Below, one piece after another: positions 1-5,264 of a stretch of DNA of 6,130 bases; position 1 is the stretch's first letter, and every line of letters starts with the position of its first letter. Location: assembly GCA_937890875.1 (NCBI GenBank), contig CALAEB010000047.1, positions 1 to 6,130 of the forward strand, in the 5' to 3' direction. The notes below the pieces were generated by a model. It did not search any database, had not been told where the DNA came from, and worked only from the letters and a program-made list of their open reading frames with translations. The position numbers and the translations under genes are program-made. Source of the DNA: an uncultured Anaerolineaceae bacterium (lineage in GTDB: Bacteria; Chloroflexota; Anaerolineae; Anaerolineales; Anaerolineaceae).

Positions 1-548
1 GCGTTCGCTACACGAAAAATGATCCGCTGACTGATCCACAAGACTGGATTCAAACCATCAGCCGGGCTGTCCAGGAACAATGCGAACGAACTCATTTCCG
101 GCTGCCAAAAATCGTGATCGAACCCGGCCGCTGGCTGGCCGCGCGGGCGGGCGTGGCCATTTACCGGATCGGCTCACGGAAAAAGACGCCGGACGGAAAA
201 CACATCCTGGCGGTGGATGGCGGCATGTCGGATAATCCGCGCCACGCCCTCTATCAGGCAGCTTATAGCGCAATGATTCTGAATAAAGTCTATGCGAAAA
301 ATCTGGTCCCGACAACGGTGGTCGGAAAATTCTGTGAGTCCGGTGATGTGCTGATCGATCCAGTCGATCTGCCCGAAGCCGGGCGGGACGACCTGCTGAT
401 CATCCCGGTTTCAGGCGCTTACCAGCTCAGCATGGCTTCCAATTACAACCTGGCGCCTCGTCCGGCCGTGTTGTGGCTTGAACCCGGCGGCGGGATCGAA
501 CTGCTCCAGCGGCGGGAAAATTCGCAGGAAAGCTCCTGGTGGGTCTGA
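1..548 (+). CDS. lysA: Diaminopimelate decarboxylase, C-terminal part (gene starts before the window)
   Basis: This PLP enzyme decarboxylates meso-2,6-diaminopimelate to L-lysine in the cytoplasm, the last step of the DAP pathway. The reading frame is open from position 3 and gives 181 visible residues, about 40% of a usual 420-430 residue LysA, so the PLP-lysine barrel half lies mostly upstream. Visible family motifs, in order, are EPGRW at visible residues 40-44 (the EPGR phosphate-binding loop), DGGMSDNPR, VGKFCESGD with the active-site cysteine at residue 111, and SGAYQLSMASNYN with the conserved tyrosine at residue 140. These CESGD and GAY elements are typical of LysA in the fold-type III decarboxylase group. 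The protein ends in SSWWV and a TGA at 546-548. No T-tract terminator follows, so read-through towards serC is possible. Identity is secure; only the 5' end is missing. Confidence 0.95.
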   Translation, partial: VRYTKNDPLTDPQDWIQTISRAVQEQCERTHFRLPKIVIEPGRWLAARAGVAIYRIGSRKKTPDGKHILAVDGGMSDNPRHALYQAAYSAMILNKVYAKNLVPTTVVGKFCESGDVLIDPVDLPEAGRDDLLIIPVSGAYQLSMASNYNLAPRPAVLWLEPGGGIELLQRRENSQESSWWV

Positions 549-730
549 TGTAATTTTAATTGTATGACAAATCAATTACCTTAATCCGCTGGCAGGAGAG
601 GGAAATTACCGTACAATTGTTGATGTCCTGAAAGGAATGAATCTTTTCTGTCCCTTTTAATTCTTTTCGGGTCATCACAGAGAAAAGCCTGTCAAATTTA
701 CTATCGCTGATGATGCAGCAAGGAGAAACA
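549..730 (+). other. lysA-serC intergenic region / serC leader
   Basis: This 182-base gap holds no convincing gene. It is A+T-richer than its surroundings. It contains a weak A+T stem (557-562 with 573-578) with no T-run, and a 7-base direct repeat AATTACC at 574-580 and 604-610. A TACTAT at 699-704 is a poor -10 candidate with no matching -35. I looked for the T-box signature AGGGTGG-ACC and did not find it. Either serC is co-transcribed with lysA or it has its own promoter that I cannot place. Confidence 0.5.
720..726 (+). promoter_or_regulatory. Shine-Dalgarno site that fixes the serC start
   Basis: AAGGAGA lies 4 bases before the ATG at 731. Two in-frame ATGs further upstream (710 and 713) would place this site inside the coding region and have no such site of their own. 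The 731 start also yields the usual SerC N-terminus. Confidence 0.85.
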
Positions 731-1801
731 ATGAAAAAACATAATTTCAACGCCGGACCTGCCATATTACCCGATTACACGATTGAAAAAAGTATTGAGG
801 CGATCAAGGATTTCAACGGAAGCGGGTTATCACTTCTGACGATTTCTCACCGTTCGAAAGACTTTGACGCCGTTATGGATGGGGCCGTCGCAGCGACAAA
901 GCGGCTGCTGGACATTCCGGAAGGATACTCCGTCATTTTTGTCGGCGGCGGGGCCAGCACGCAATTTTATACCGTTCCTTACAATTTCCTCGGCAAAAAA
1001 GCAGCCTATCTGGACACAGGCACCTGGGCGAAGGGCGGAATTAAAGAAGCAAAGCTTTTCGGCGAAGTTGATGTTGTTGCTTCCTCAAAAGATAAGAACT
1101 ATTCGTACATCCCGAAAGGTTTCACGATCCCCGAAGATGTGGACTATTTCGAAATCTGCAGCAATAATACGATTGAAGGGACAGAAATTCGTGAGGACTG
1201 GGATGTAAAGGTTCCGTTCATTGCCGATATGTCATCCGATATTTTCAGCCGTCCGGTGGACGTTTCAAAATACAGCCTGATTTTTGCCGGAGCACAGAAA
1301 AACTTTGCCCCGGCCGGCGTGACGATGGTCATCATCAAAGACGCATTTCTTGAAAAGGTTGTCCGCCCTATCCCGATCATGGCGGATTATCGGGTTCATA
1401 TCTCCAAGAACTCCATGCAGAACACCCCGCCCGTTTTCCCGATCTTTGCAGCGCTGAAGACCATGGAATGGATGGAACAGGAAGGCGGCGTCAAGGAGAT
1501 GGAAAAACGCGCGATCGCCCGTTCTGAAAAAATCTACGCCGAATTGGACCGGAATAAACTCTTTACGCCGACCGTCGAGGATGCGGCGGATCGTTCCCGA
1601 ATGAATATCACCTTCCTCCTGAAACCGGAATATCAGGAATTGGAAGAAGCTTTCCTCGAATTGGCGAAATCCCGCGGGCTGGTCGGCATTAAGGGTCATC
1701 GGTCCGTCGGCGGTTTCCGCGCATCCTGCTATAACGCACTTCCGATGGAAAGTGTGGACGCGCTGATTGCGGCGCTGCAGGACTTCGAAAAAGCGAATTA
1801 A
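731..1801 (+). CDS. serC: Phosphoserine aminotransferase
   Basis: SerC is a PLP enzyme of fold type I that converts 3-phosphohydroxypyruvate and glutamate to O-phosphoserine and 2-oxoglutarate. From the ATG at 731 it has 356 residues, close to the usual 360. It opens with [10 protein letters not shown] (residues 5-14), which binds substrate, then SHRS (39-42) and GGGAST (72-77), part of the PLP phosphate pocket. SSDIFSRP precedes the PLP-binding lysine K190 in [10 protein letters not shown], and [13 protein letters not shown] lies near the C-terminus. The motif is FAPAG where many homologues have IGPAG, a mild variation. The sequence style is that of SerC proteins paired with short SerA in Bacteroidota and other anaerobes. 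The downstream serA starts 17 bases after the stop, so the two form an operon. An in-frame extension to 710 is rejected because the ribosome site would then be internal. Confidence 0.97.
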   Translation: MKKHNFNAGPAILPDYTIEKSIEAIKDFNGSGLSLLTISHRSKDFDAVMDGAVAATKRLLDIPEGYSVIFVGGGASTQFYTVPYNFLGKKAAYLDTGTWAKGGIKEAKLFGEVDVVASSKDKNYSYIPKGFTIPEDVDYFEICSNNTIEGTEIREDWDVKVPFIADMSSDIFSRPVDVSKYSLIFAGAQKNFAPAGVTMVIIKDAFLEKVVRPIPIMADYRVHISKNSMQNTPPVFPIFAALKTMEWMEQEGGVKEMEKRAIARSEKIYAELDRNKLFTPTVEDAADRSRMNITFLLKPEYQELEEAFLELAKSRGLVGIKGHRSVGGFRASCYNALPMESVDALIAALQDFEKAN

Positions 1802-1818
1802 GGTTCAGGGAGAATTTC

Positions 1819-2757
1819 ATGAAGACTGTTTTGATCGTTACGGAAAAACCGTTTTCGAAAGCGGCCGTCGATGGGATCACAAAAATCCTTAACGAAAAGG
1901 GCCACGAAGTAAAACTGCTGGAAAAATATACCGATCCGGCGCAGATTTATGAAGCCGCGGCCAACGCCGACGCGATGATTGTGCGCAGTGATTTGGTCAC
2001 CCAAGAAGTGCTGGAACATGCGCCTAAATTGAAAATCGTCGTTCGCGCAGGCGCCGGATATGACAATATCGACCTGCAAGCTGCGACGGAAAAAGGCATC
2101 ATCGTTGAAAATACTCCCGGACAAAACGCCAACGCGGTCGCGGAACTCGTGTTCGGGCTGATGCTCCTATATGCCCGGAAAAATTTCTCCGGCGCATCCG
2201 GAACAGAATTGGCGGGCAAAAAGATTGGCATCCAGGGTTATGGCGCGGTCGGACGGAATGTCGCAAGAATCGCCAATGGTTTCAACATGGATATTTACAC
2301 CTTGGATACAGATCCGCAGAGACCACGCCCGGATGATGAATTAACCATTAGAGCCGGCATAAAAACAATTAAAAAACTGCCTGAACTTTACCAGATCTGC
2401 CAATACTTATCCTTGCATATTCCCGCCAATGCAGAAACCAAAGGCTCGATCAACTACGAGCTGCTCTCCAATCTGCCCAAAGGCGGCGTGTTGGTCAACA
2501 CAGCCCGGGCCGAAATCATTGACGAGGACGGGCTGCTGGAGATGTTCGAGAAACGGGAGGATTTCGGATATCTGTCCGATGTCGCGCCGAAAAATAAGGA
2601 CCTGATTGCCGAAAAATTTCCCGGCCGATTCTTCTTCACCCAAAAGAAAGCCGGCGCGCAGACTGCCGAGGCCAACAACAACGCCGGGCTTGCAGCCGCA
2701 AATCAGATCAGCAGCTTCTTTGAAACAGGCAAAAGCACGTTTCAGGTCAACCGGTAA
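1819..2757 (+). CDS. serA: D-3-phosphoglycerate dehydrogenase, short form without ACT domain
   Basis: This enzyme oxidises 3-phosphoglycerate to 3-phosphohydroxypyruvate with NAD, the step before SerC. At 312 residues it is only the catalytic core: a substrate domain with VRAGAGYDNID (75-85), then the Rossmann dinucleotide loop G140-Y-G142-A-V-G145. The strand after it ends in YTLDTD, and that Asp suggests NAD rather than NADP. The catalytic arginine is R230 in NTARAEIIDEDGL. The usual catalytic histidine (in TPHIGAST-like motifs) is replaced by lysines: the sequence is TQKKAGAQTAEAN, with K277 aligning best. This matches the lysine-containing type III PGDHs known from Bacteroides and Entamoeba histolytica. 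The usual Glu near DVF-x-EP is also not obvious (DVAPKNK). There is no ACT or regulatory domain, so classical serine feedback through ACT is not expected. AGGGAG at 1807-1812 supports the start. A related 2-hydroxyacid dehydrogenase is the alternative, but pairing with serC argues strongly for SerA. Confidence 0.93.
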   Translation: MKTVLIVTEKPFSKAAVDGITKILNEKGHEVKLLEKYTDPAQIYEAAANADAMIVRSDLVTQEVLEHAPKLKIVVRAGAGYDNIDLQAATEKGIIVENTPGQNANAVAELVFGLMLLYARKNFSGASGTELAGKKIGIQGYGAVGRNVARIANGFNMDIYTLDTDPQRPRPDDELTIRAGIKTIKKLPELYQICQYLSLHIPANAETKGSINYELLSNLPKGGVLVNTARAEIIDEDGLLEMFEKREDFGYLSDVAPKNKDLIAEKFPGRFFFTQKKAGAQTAEANNNAGLAAANQISSFFETGKSTFQVNR

Positions 2758-2764
2758 AACCGGT
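2750..2764 (+). repeat. Small hairpin across the serA stop codon
   Basis: ACCGGT at 2750-2755 is repeated at 2759-2764. Because ACCGGT is its own reverse complement, the RNA can fold into a 6-bp stem with an AAA loop over the TAA stop (2755-2757). There is no T-run, so it is not a terminator by itself. It could protect the 3' end or be chance. Confidence 0.35.
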
Positions 2765-2789
2765 CTGCTGCCATACCGCCACGAAACTG

Positions 2790-2827
2790 AAAGATACCTC
2801 AGCCGAATTCAACTGAGGTATCTTTTT
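2790..2827 (+). terminator. Rho-independent terminator of the serC-serA operon
   Basis: A perfect 13-bp stem pairs 2790-2802 (AAAGATACCTCAG) with 2813-2825 (CTGAGGTATCTTT) around a 10-base loop, and a run of five T (2823-2827) ends it. It lies 32 bases after the serA stop. It separates the serine genes from the following unit. Confidence 0.92.
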
Positions 2828-2846
2828 GTCTGCTGTTGCTGTATTT

Positions 2847-2879
2847 CGAATCATTTCCGACAATTTAAAATATGATTCG
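2847..2879 (+). repeat. 8-bp perfect inverted repeat in the intergenic region
   Basis: CGAATCAT (2847-2854) and ATGATTCG (2872-2879) are exact reverse complements, 25 bases from start to start, which is about two and a half turns of DNA. It could be a binding site for a dimeric regulator or a short RNA hairpin with a 17-base loop. No T-run follows. Function unknown. Confidence 0.4.
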
Positions 2880-2892
2880 GATGGCAAAAGGG

Positions 2893-2951
2893 TAAAATTT
2901 TCCCAAAGGAGTCATTTGTTGTTTTATTATCATTATCCGAGGAAAATTTTA
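2893..2951 (+). repeat. Pair of 11-base sites in opposite orientation
   Basis: TAAAATTTTCC at 2893-2903 is the exact reverse complement of GGAAAATTTTA at 2941-2951, 48 bases start to start. The first copy sits in a near-palindrome (GGGTAAAATTTTCCC, 2890-2904). The second sits in another (2941-2957) with 7-bp arms GGAAAAT and ATTTTCC around TTT. Two similar near-palindromes just upstream of a TATAAT suggest operator sites for the next unit. Low sequence complexity means chance is possible. Confidence 0.4.
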
Positions 2952-2966
2952 TTTTCCGTATGAGAG

Positions 2967-2972
2967 TATAAT
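2967..2972 (+). promoter_or_regulatory. Candidate -10 box for the 3080-5264 unit
   Basis: A perfect TATAAT lies downstream of the terminator and about 110 bases before the first start codon of the next unit. At 16-19 bases upstream there is only an A/T run (around 2942-2950) with no TTGACA-like sequence, so the -35 is weak. The expected transcript would start near 2979 and carry a leader of about 100 bases. The palindrome at 2941-2957 would overlap the -35 region and could block or help polymerase. Confidence 0.5.
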
Positions 2973-3035
2973 CATTGAATTGAAGTGTGGCAATCCAAAA
3001 GAGAGAAATAGACCAATCCGTGACCCGATCGCACG

Positions 3036-3062
3036 TCCGGACGGTTGATTTCCGGAATTTTT
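3036..3062 (+). terminator. Weak attenuator-like hairpin in the leader
   Basis: TCCGGA at 3036-3041 can pair with TCCGGA at 3051-3056 (a self-complementary hexamer) to give a 6-bp G+C-rich stem with a 9-base loop, followed by A and five T (3058-3062). It lies between the candidate promoter and the ribosome site. The stem is short, so it may be a partial attenuator or chance. A competing 10-base palindrome, CGTCCGGACG, spans 3034-3043. Confidence 0.25.
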
Positions 3063-3067
3063 CAGGC

Positions 3068-3072
3068 AGGGA
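3068..3072 (+). promoter_or_regulatory. Shine-Dalgarno site that fixes the start at 3080
   Basis: AGGGA lies 7 bases before the ATG at 3080. The frame is open upstream to a GTG at 2987, but that start has no ribosome site and the extra 31 residues do not resemble the domain that begins at MNKICIGT. The ATG at 3080 is preferred. Confidence 0.8.
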
Positions 3073-3079
3073 AACAAAC

Positions 3080-3781
3080 ATGAATAAAATTTGCATCGGG
3101 ACCATCGTACAGGTCAAGGAAACGTTCATCGATGAAACAACCGGACAAAACATAGCGGGATGGAAAGGCCGCGTGCGGCTCATCTTTGACCCGACAGCGG
3201 AGCAGCCGGACGCAATCCTGTTTATGGAATGGACTGCCGAAACGATCCGGCAGATGCCGGACTCGTTTATTCTGCGCTCTTATGAATCCGAAGCCGCCTG
3301 GACCGTCTATTATCTGCCGTCATCGGAAGTTGTCCCGCTAGCCGAATCCCATTCGGAAATCGAGTCTGAATGGACCAAAGAAGCGGTCTGCAGACGAATC
3401 TTCTGGCCGTTATTCGGACGCGAAGGCAGGATCATGGAGAACGTGTTCAAAAACGATGAGCTGCCGGCGGATGAATTCCCGCTGCGATATTGGTATGAAT
3501 TCCTGCGAAAGAACCTGACCTTTCCGATCAAAGGCAGTTACGACAACCCCGAAGAAGACGATGGGGAAGAAGAGAATCCGCTCCAGACCGGTGACCGGAT
3601 CCGCCTGACAGATCTTTCCGGCTGGGGTTATCCGCTGGGTGTCCTGTGCGAATGCGAAGCTGCGAAAGACAACCGGAAATATATCGTCCCGCTTCAGGAC
3701 ATCGACAACGTGGGAACCGGCGTTTCAAAAAATGACCGTTATCTGGTAGCGTACAACCTATGGATGATCTGCCGGAATTGA
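3080..3781 (+). CDS. Conserved hypothetical protein, two probable SH3-like beta domains
   Basis: This is a 233-residue soluble protein with no signal peptide or membrane segment. Residues 5-90 look like a small beta-barrel: GTIVQVKETF, then GWKGRVRLI (27-35), AILFMEW (45-51), and a tryptophan-containing strand up to VVPL (84-87). A linker helix region follows (about 92-145, rich in W, F and charged residues). LTFPIKG (146-152) and a very acidic stretch (158-165) come next. A second beta-type domain runs TGDRIRLTDL (170-179), YPLGVLCE, YIVPLQDID, and ends YNLWMICRN. The pattern LTFP, then GD-x-(V/I), YG-like, PL-x-D and a terminal Y-x-x-W resembles a family I recall being auto-named calcium-binding protein in Chloroflexota and archaea. 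I see no EF-hand, so I do not adopt that function. Its end overlaps the dus start by 22 bases, which places it first in a probable three-gene unit with dus and the cysteine-cluster gene. Role unknown. Confidence 0.85.
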   Translation: MNKICIGTIVQVKETFIDETTGQNIAGWKGRVRLIFDPTAEQPDAILFMEWTAETIRQMPDSFILRSYESEAAWTVYYLPSSEVVPLAESHSEIESEWTKEAVCRRIFWPLFGREGRIMENVFKNDELPADEFPLRYWYEFLRKNLTFPIKGSYDNPEEDDGEEENPLQTGDRIRLTDLSGWGYPLGVLCECEAAKDNRKYIVPLQDIDNVGTGVSKNDRYLVAYNLWMICRN

Positions 3782-4758
3782 TACCCGGTTTCACCTCTTT
3801 CCGAATACAAAGCGTTCCTGTCAGCTCGCCGCTGATCCTGGCGCCGATGGACGGTTACAGTGACGCGCCGTTCCGGTCGGTCACCCGCCGGCTTGGTTCG
3901 GCACTCAGCTATACGGAATTCATCAATGCGCTGGACGTCACCGGAAACGCGCCCAATTACCAAAAACGTTGCGAGTTCAGTGAGATGGAACGGCCGGTGG
4001 TTTTTCAGTTATTCGATGAGGATCCTTCACGGATGATCCGGGCCGCTGAAAAACTGTATCAAAAATGGGCCCCGGACATCATGGATATCAATATGGGCTG
4101 CTCTGTCCGCCATGTGACCAACCGCGGCGCCGGCGCCGGTTTGCTCCGCCATCCGGAAAAAGTTGCCGCGACAATCGAGGGATTGGTCAAAACGCTTCCA
4201 ATCCCGGTCACGCTGAAGATCCGGCTCGGCTGGGATGAACAATCCAAAAACTATCTTGAAATCGGGAAAATCGCTCAGGAGTCCGGTGCATCCGCGATCG
4301 CGCTGCATGCCAGGACCAGAGAACAACTATTCAGCGATGCTGTCGATTTGGACGCCATTGCGCTGCTGAAACAGAATCTCGCCATTCCGGTTATCGGGAA
4401 CGGGGATATCCGTACGCTCGCCGATGCGCGCAGAATGATTGACTACACGAAATGCGATGCCGTGATGATCGGCCGGGCGGCAATTTCCAACCCGTGGATT
4501 TTTGCCGGATATGATCCATCGAATGTCCCCAATGACCTGTTCCGCGCAACAGTGCGGGACCATCTTGCCAAAATGAAAGAATTTTACGGCACGGAGCGGG
4601 GGTGTGTCATTTTCCGAAAATATGCGAAAATGTATCTGCAAAAGCGGTCCATCCCTGCGGACCAAATCCGTCCGATCCTCATGTTGAACGATCCGGATCG
4701 TTTCAGCAAATCATTTCTGGACCTGATTGAAAACGAAAAGGAGAAACCGATCGAATGA
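3760..4758 (+). CDS. dus: tRNA-dihydrouridine synthase (DusB-like)
   Basis: Dus enzymes are FMN- and NADPH-dependent and reduce specific uridines in tRNA loops to dihydrouridine. The 332-residue product has a TIM barrel with APMDGYSDAPFR (28-39), the FMN-side strand typical of the family. SYTEFINA (50-57) follows, then DINMGC with the catalytic proton-donor cysteine C114, VTLKIRLGWD with the FMN-contacting lysine, ALHARTREQ, VIGNGDI, and IGRAAISNPWIF near the phosphate site. The C-terminal helical domain ends in FRKYAKMYLQK-type sequence, as in DusB. The active-site motif is GCS rather than the common GCP. The ATG at 3760 overlaps the upstream gene by 22 bases and has no clear ribosome site. 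A TTG at 3778 would give a 4-base TTGA overlap with the upstream stop and leave the barrel intact, so the exact start is uncertain. The target uridine cannot be read from sequence. Confidence 0.94.
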   Translation: MDDLPELIPGFTSFRIQSVPVSSPLILAPMDGYSDAPFRSVTRRLGSALSYTEFINALDVTGNAPNYQKRCEFSEMERPVVFQLFDEDPSRMIRAAEKLYQKWAPDIMDINMGCSVRHVTNRGAGAGLLRHPEKVAATIEGLVKTLPIPVTLKIRLGWDEQSKNYLEIGKIAQESGASAIALHARTREQLFSDAVDLDAIALLKQNLAIPVIGNGDIRTLADARRMIDYTKCDAVMIGRAAISNPWIFAGYDPSNVPNDLFRATVRDHLAKMKEFYGTERGCVIFRKYAKMYLQKRSIPADQIRPILMLNDPDRFSKSFLDLIENEKEKPIE

Positions 4759-5264
4759 ACAAGGCAATTGACTTTGCCCGTTTCTTTACAGAACTGGAAT
4801 GGGAATTGATCTGCGATCACTGCGGGCTGTGCTGTCTTTACAAAATCGATGATTATGACACCGGAGAATACCTGCTGACCCGCGTCGCCTGCCCGTTCCT
4901 CGACCAGGAAAGCGGAAATTGCACCACTTATGCGGAACGGTTTGAAAAAATGCCGACCTGCGCCCGGATTTCACCGCGGGCGCTTGACCTGGCCCGGTTC
5001 TGGATGCCGAAGCATTGCGCCTATCGCTGCATCTACGAGCGCCGGCCGCTGCCGGCCTGGCATCCGCTTTTCTCAGCACCGGATGATCCCCACCGGAACC
5101 GGCTGCTGGCCAAAATTTCGCTGCTGATCAAACAGGAGAATGCAATCCCGCTGGTTGGGGGAGAAAAAATCCGGGATATCCGGGAAAATTCGATCAAGCC
5201 GGATCCCAGACACAAACTGGACCACCAGCTGATCAGAAACGTTATTGAAGATCCGCTGCTTTAA
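4755..5264 (+). CDS. YcgN-like cysteine-cluster protein (UPF0260 / YkgJ CxxCxxCC superfamily)
   Basis: The 169-residue soluble protein belongs to the cysteine-cluster family that includes E. coli YcgN (about 150 residues). It has nine cysteines in its first 92 residues: C20, C23, C26 and C27 in CDHCGLCC, then C46 (VACPFLD), C56 (GNCTTYAERF), C69 (MPTCARISP), C88 and C92. The order CxxCxxCC, DTG, ACPFLD, C-x-x-Y-x-x-R-F, P-x-C and the late P-x-W-H-P-L match the YcgN pattern well. Such clusters are proposed to bind zinc or iron; the biochemical role is not settled. The tail beyond residue 105 is more variable and charged. ATGA at 4755-4758 overlaps the dus stop, and AAGGAG (4738-4743) lies 11 bases upstream, so translation is probably coupled to dus. 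Its last 23 bases overlap the end of the convergent transporter gene. Confidence 0.9.
   Translation: MNKAIDFARFFTELEWELICDHCGLCCLYKIDDYDTGEYLLTRVACPFLDQESGNCTTYAERFEKMPTCARISPRALDLARFWMPKHCAYRCIYERRPLPAWHPLFSAPDDPHRNRLLAKISLLIKQENAIPLVGGEKIRDIRENSIKPDPRHKLDHQLIRNVIEDPLL

Noticed and set aside
710..730. Earlier in-frame ATGs (710 and 713) as the serC start
   Set aside because: They lack a ribosome site, would put AAGGAGA inside the gene, and add residues not expected before the conserved [10 protein letters not shown] start.
549..730. T-box or other amino-acid riboswitch upstream of serC
   Set aside because: The conserved T-box sequence and a terminator/antiterminator pair are absent, and no other riboswitch core is recognisable.
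2905..2963. A 15-codon leader ORF from TTG at 2916, behind AAAGGAG (2905-2911), rich in Tyr and Phe
   Set aside because: It needs a TTG start, has no promoter I can place, and ends before the better candidate promoter at 2967, so there is too little to support a leader peptide.
2987..3079. GTG start at 2987 extending the hypothetical protein by 31 residues
   Set aside because: No ribosome site precedes it, while AGGGA is well placed before the ATG at 3080. It would also begin only about 8 bases from the expected transcript start.
5171..5207. Palindromic GGATATCC-containing stretch and imperfect inverted repeat
   Set aside because: It lies wholly inside the YcgN-like coding region, has a mismatch bulge and no T-run on either side; it is best explained as coding sequence.
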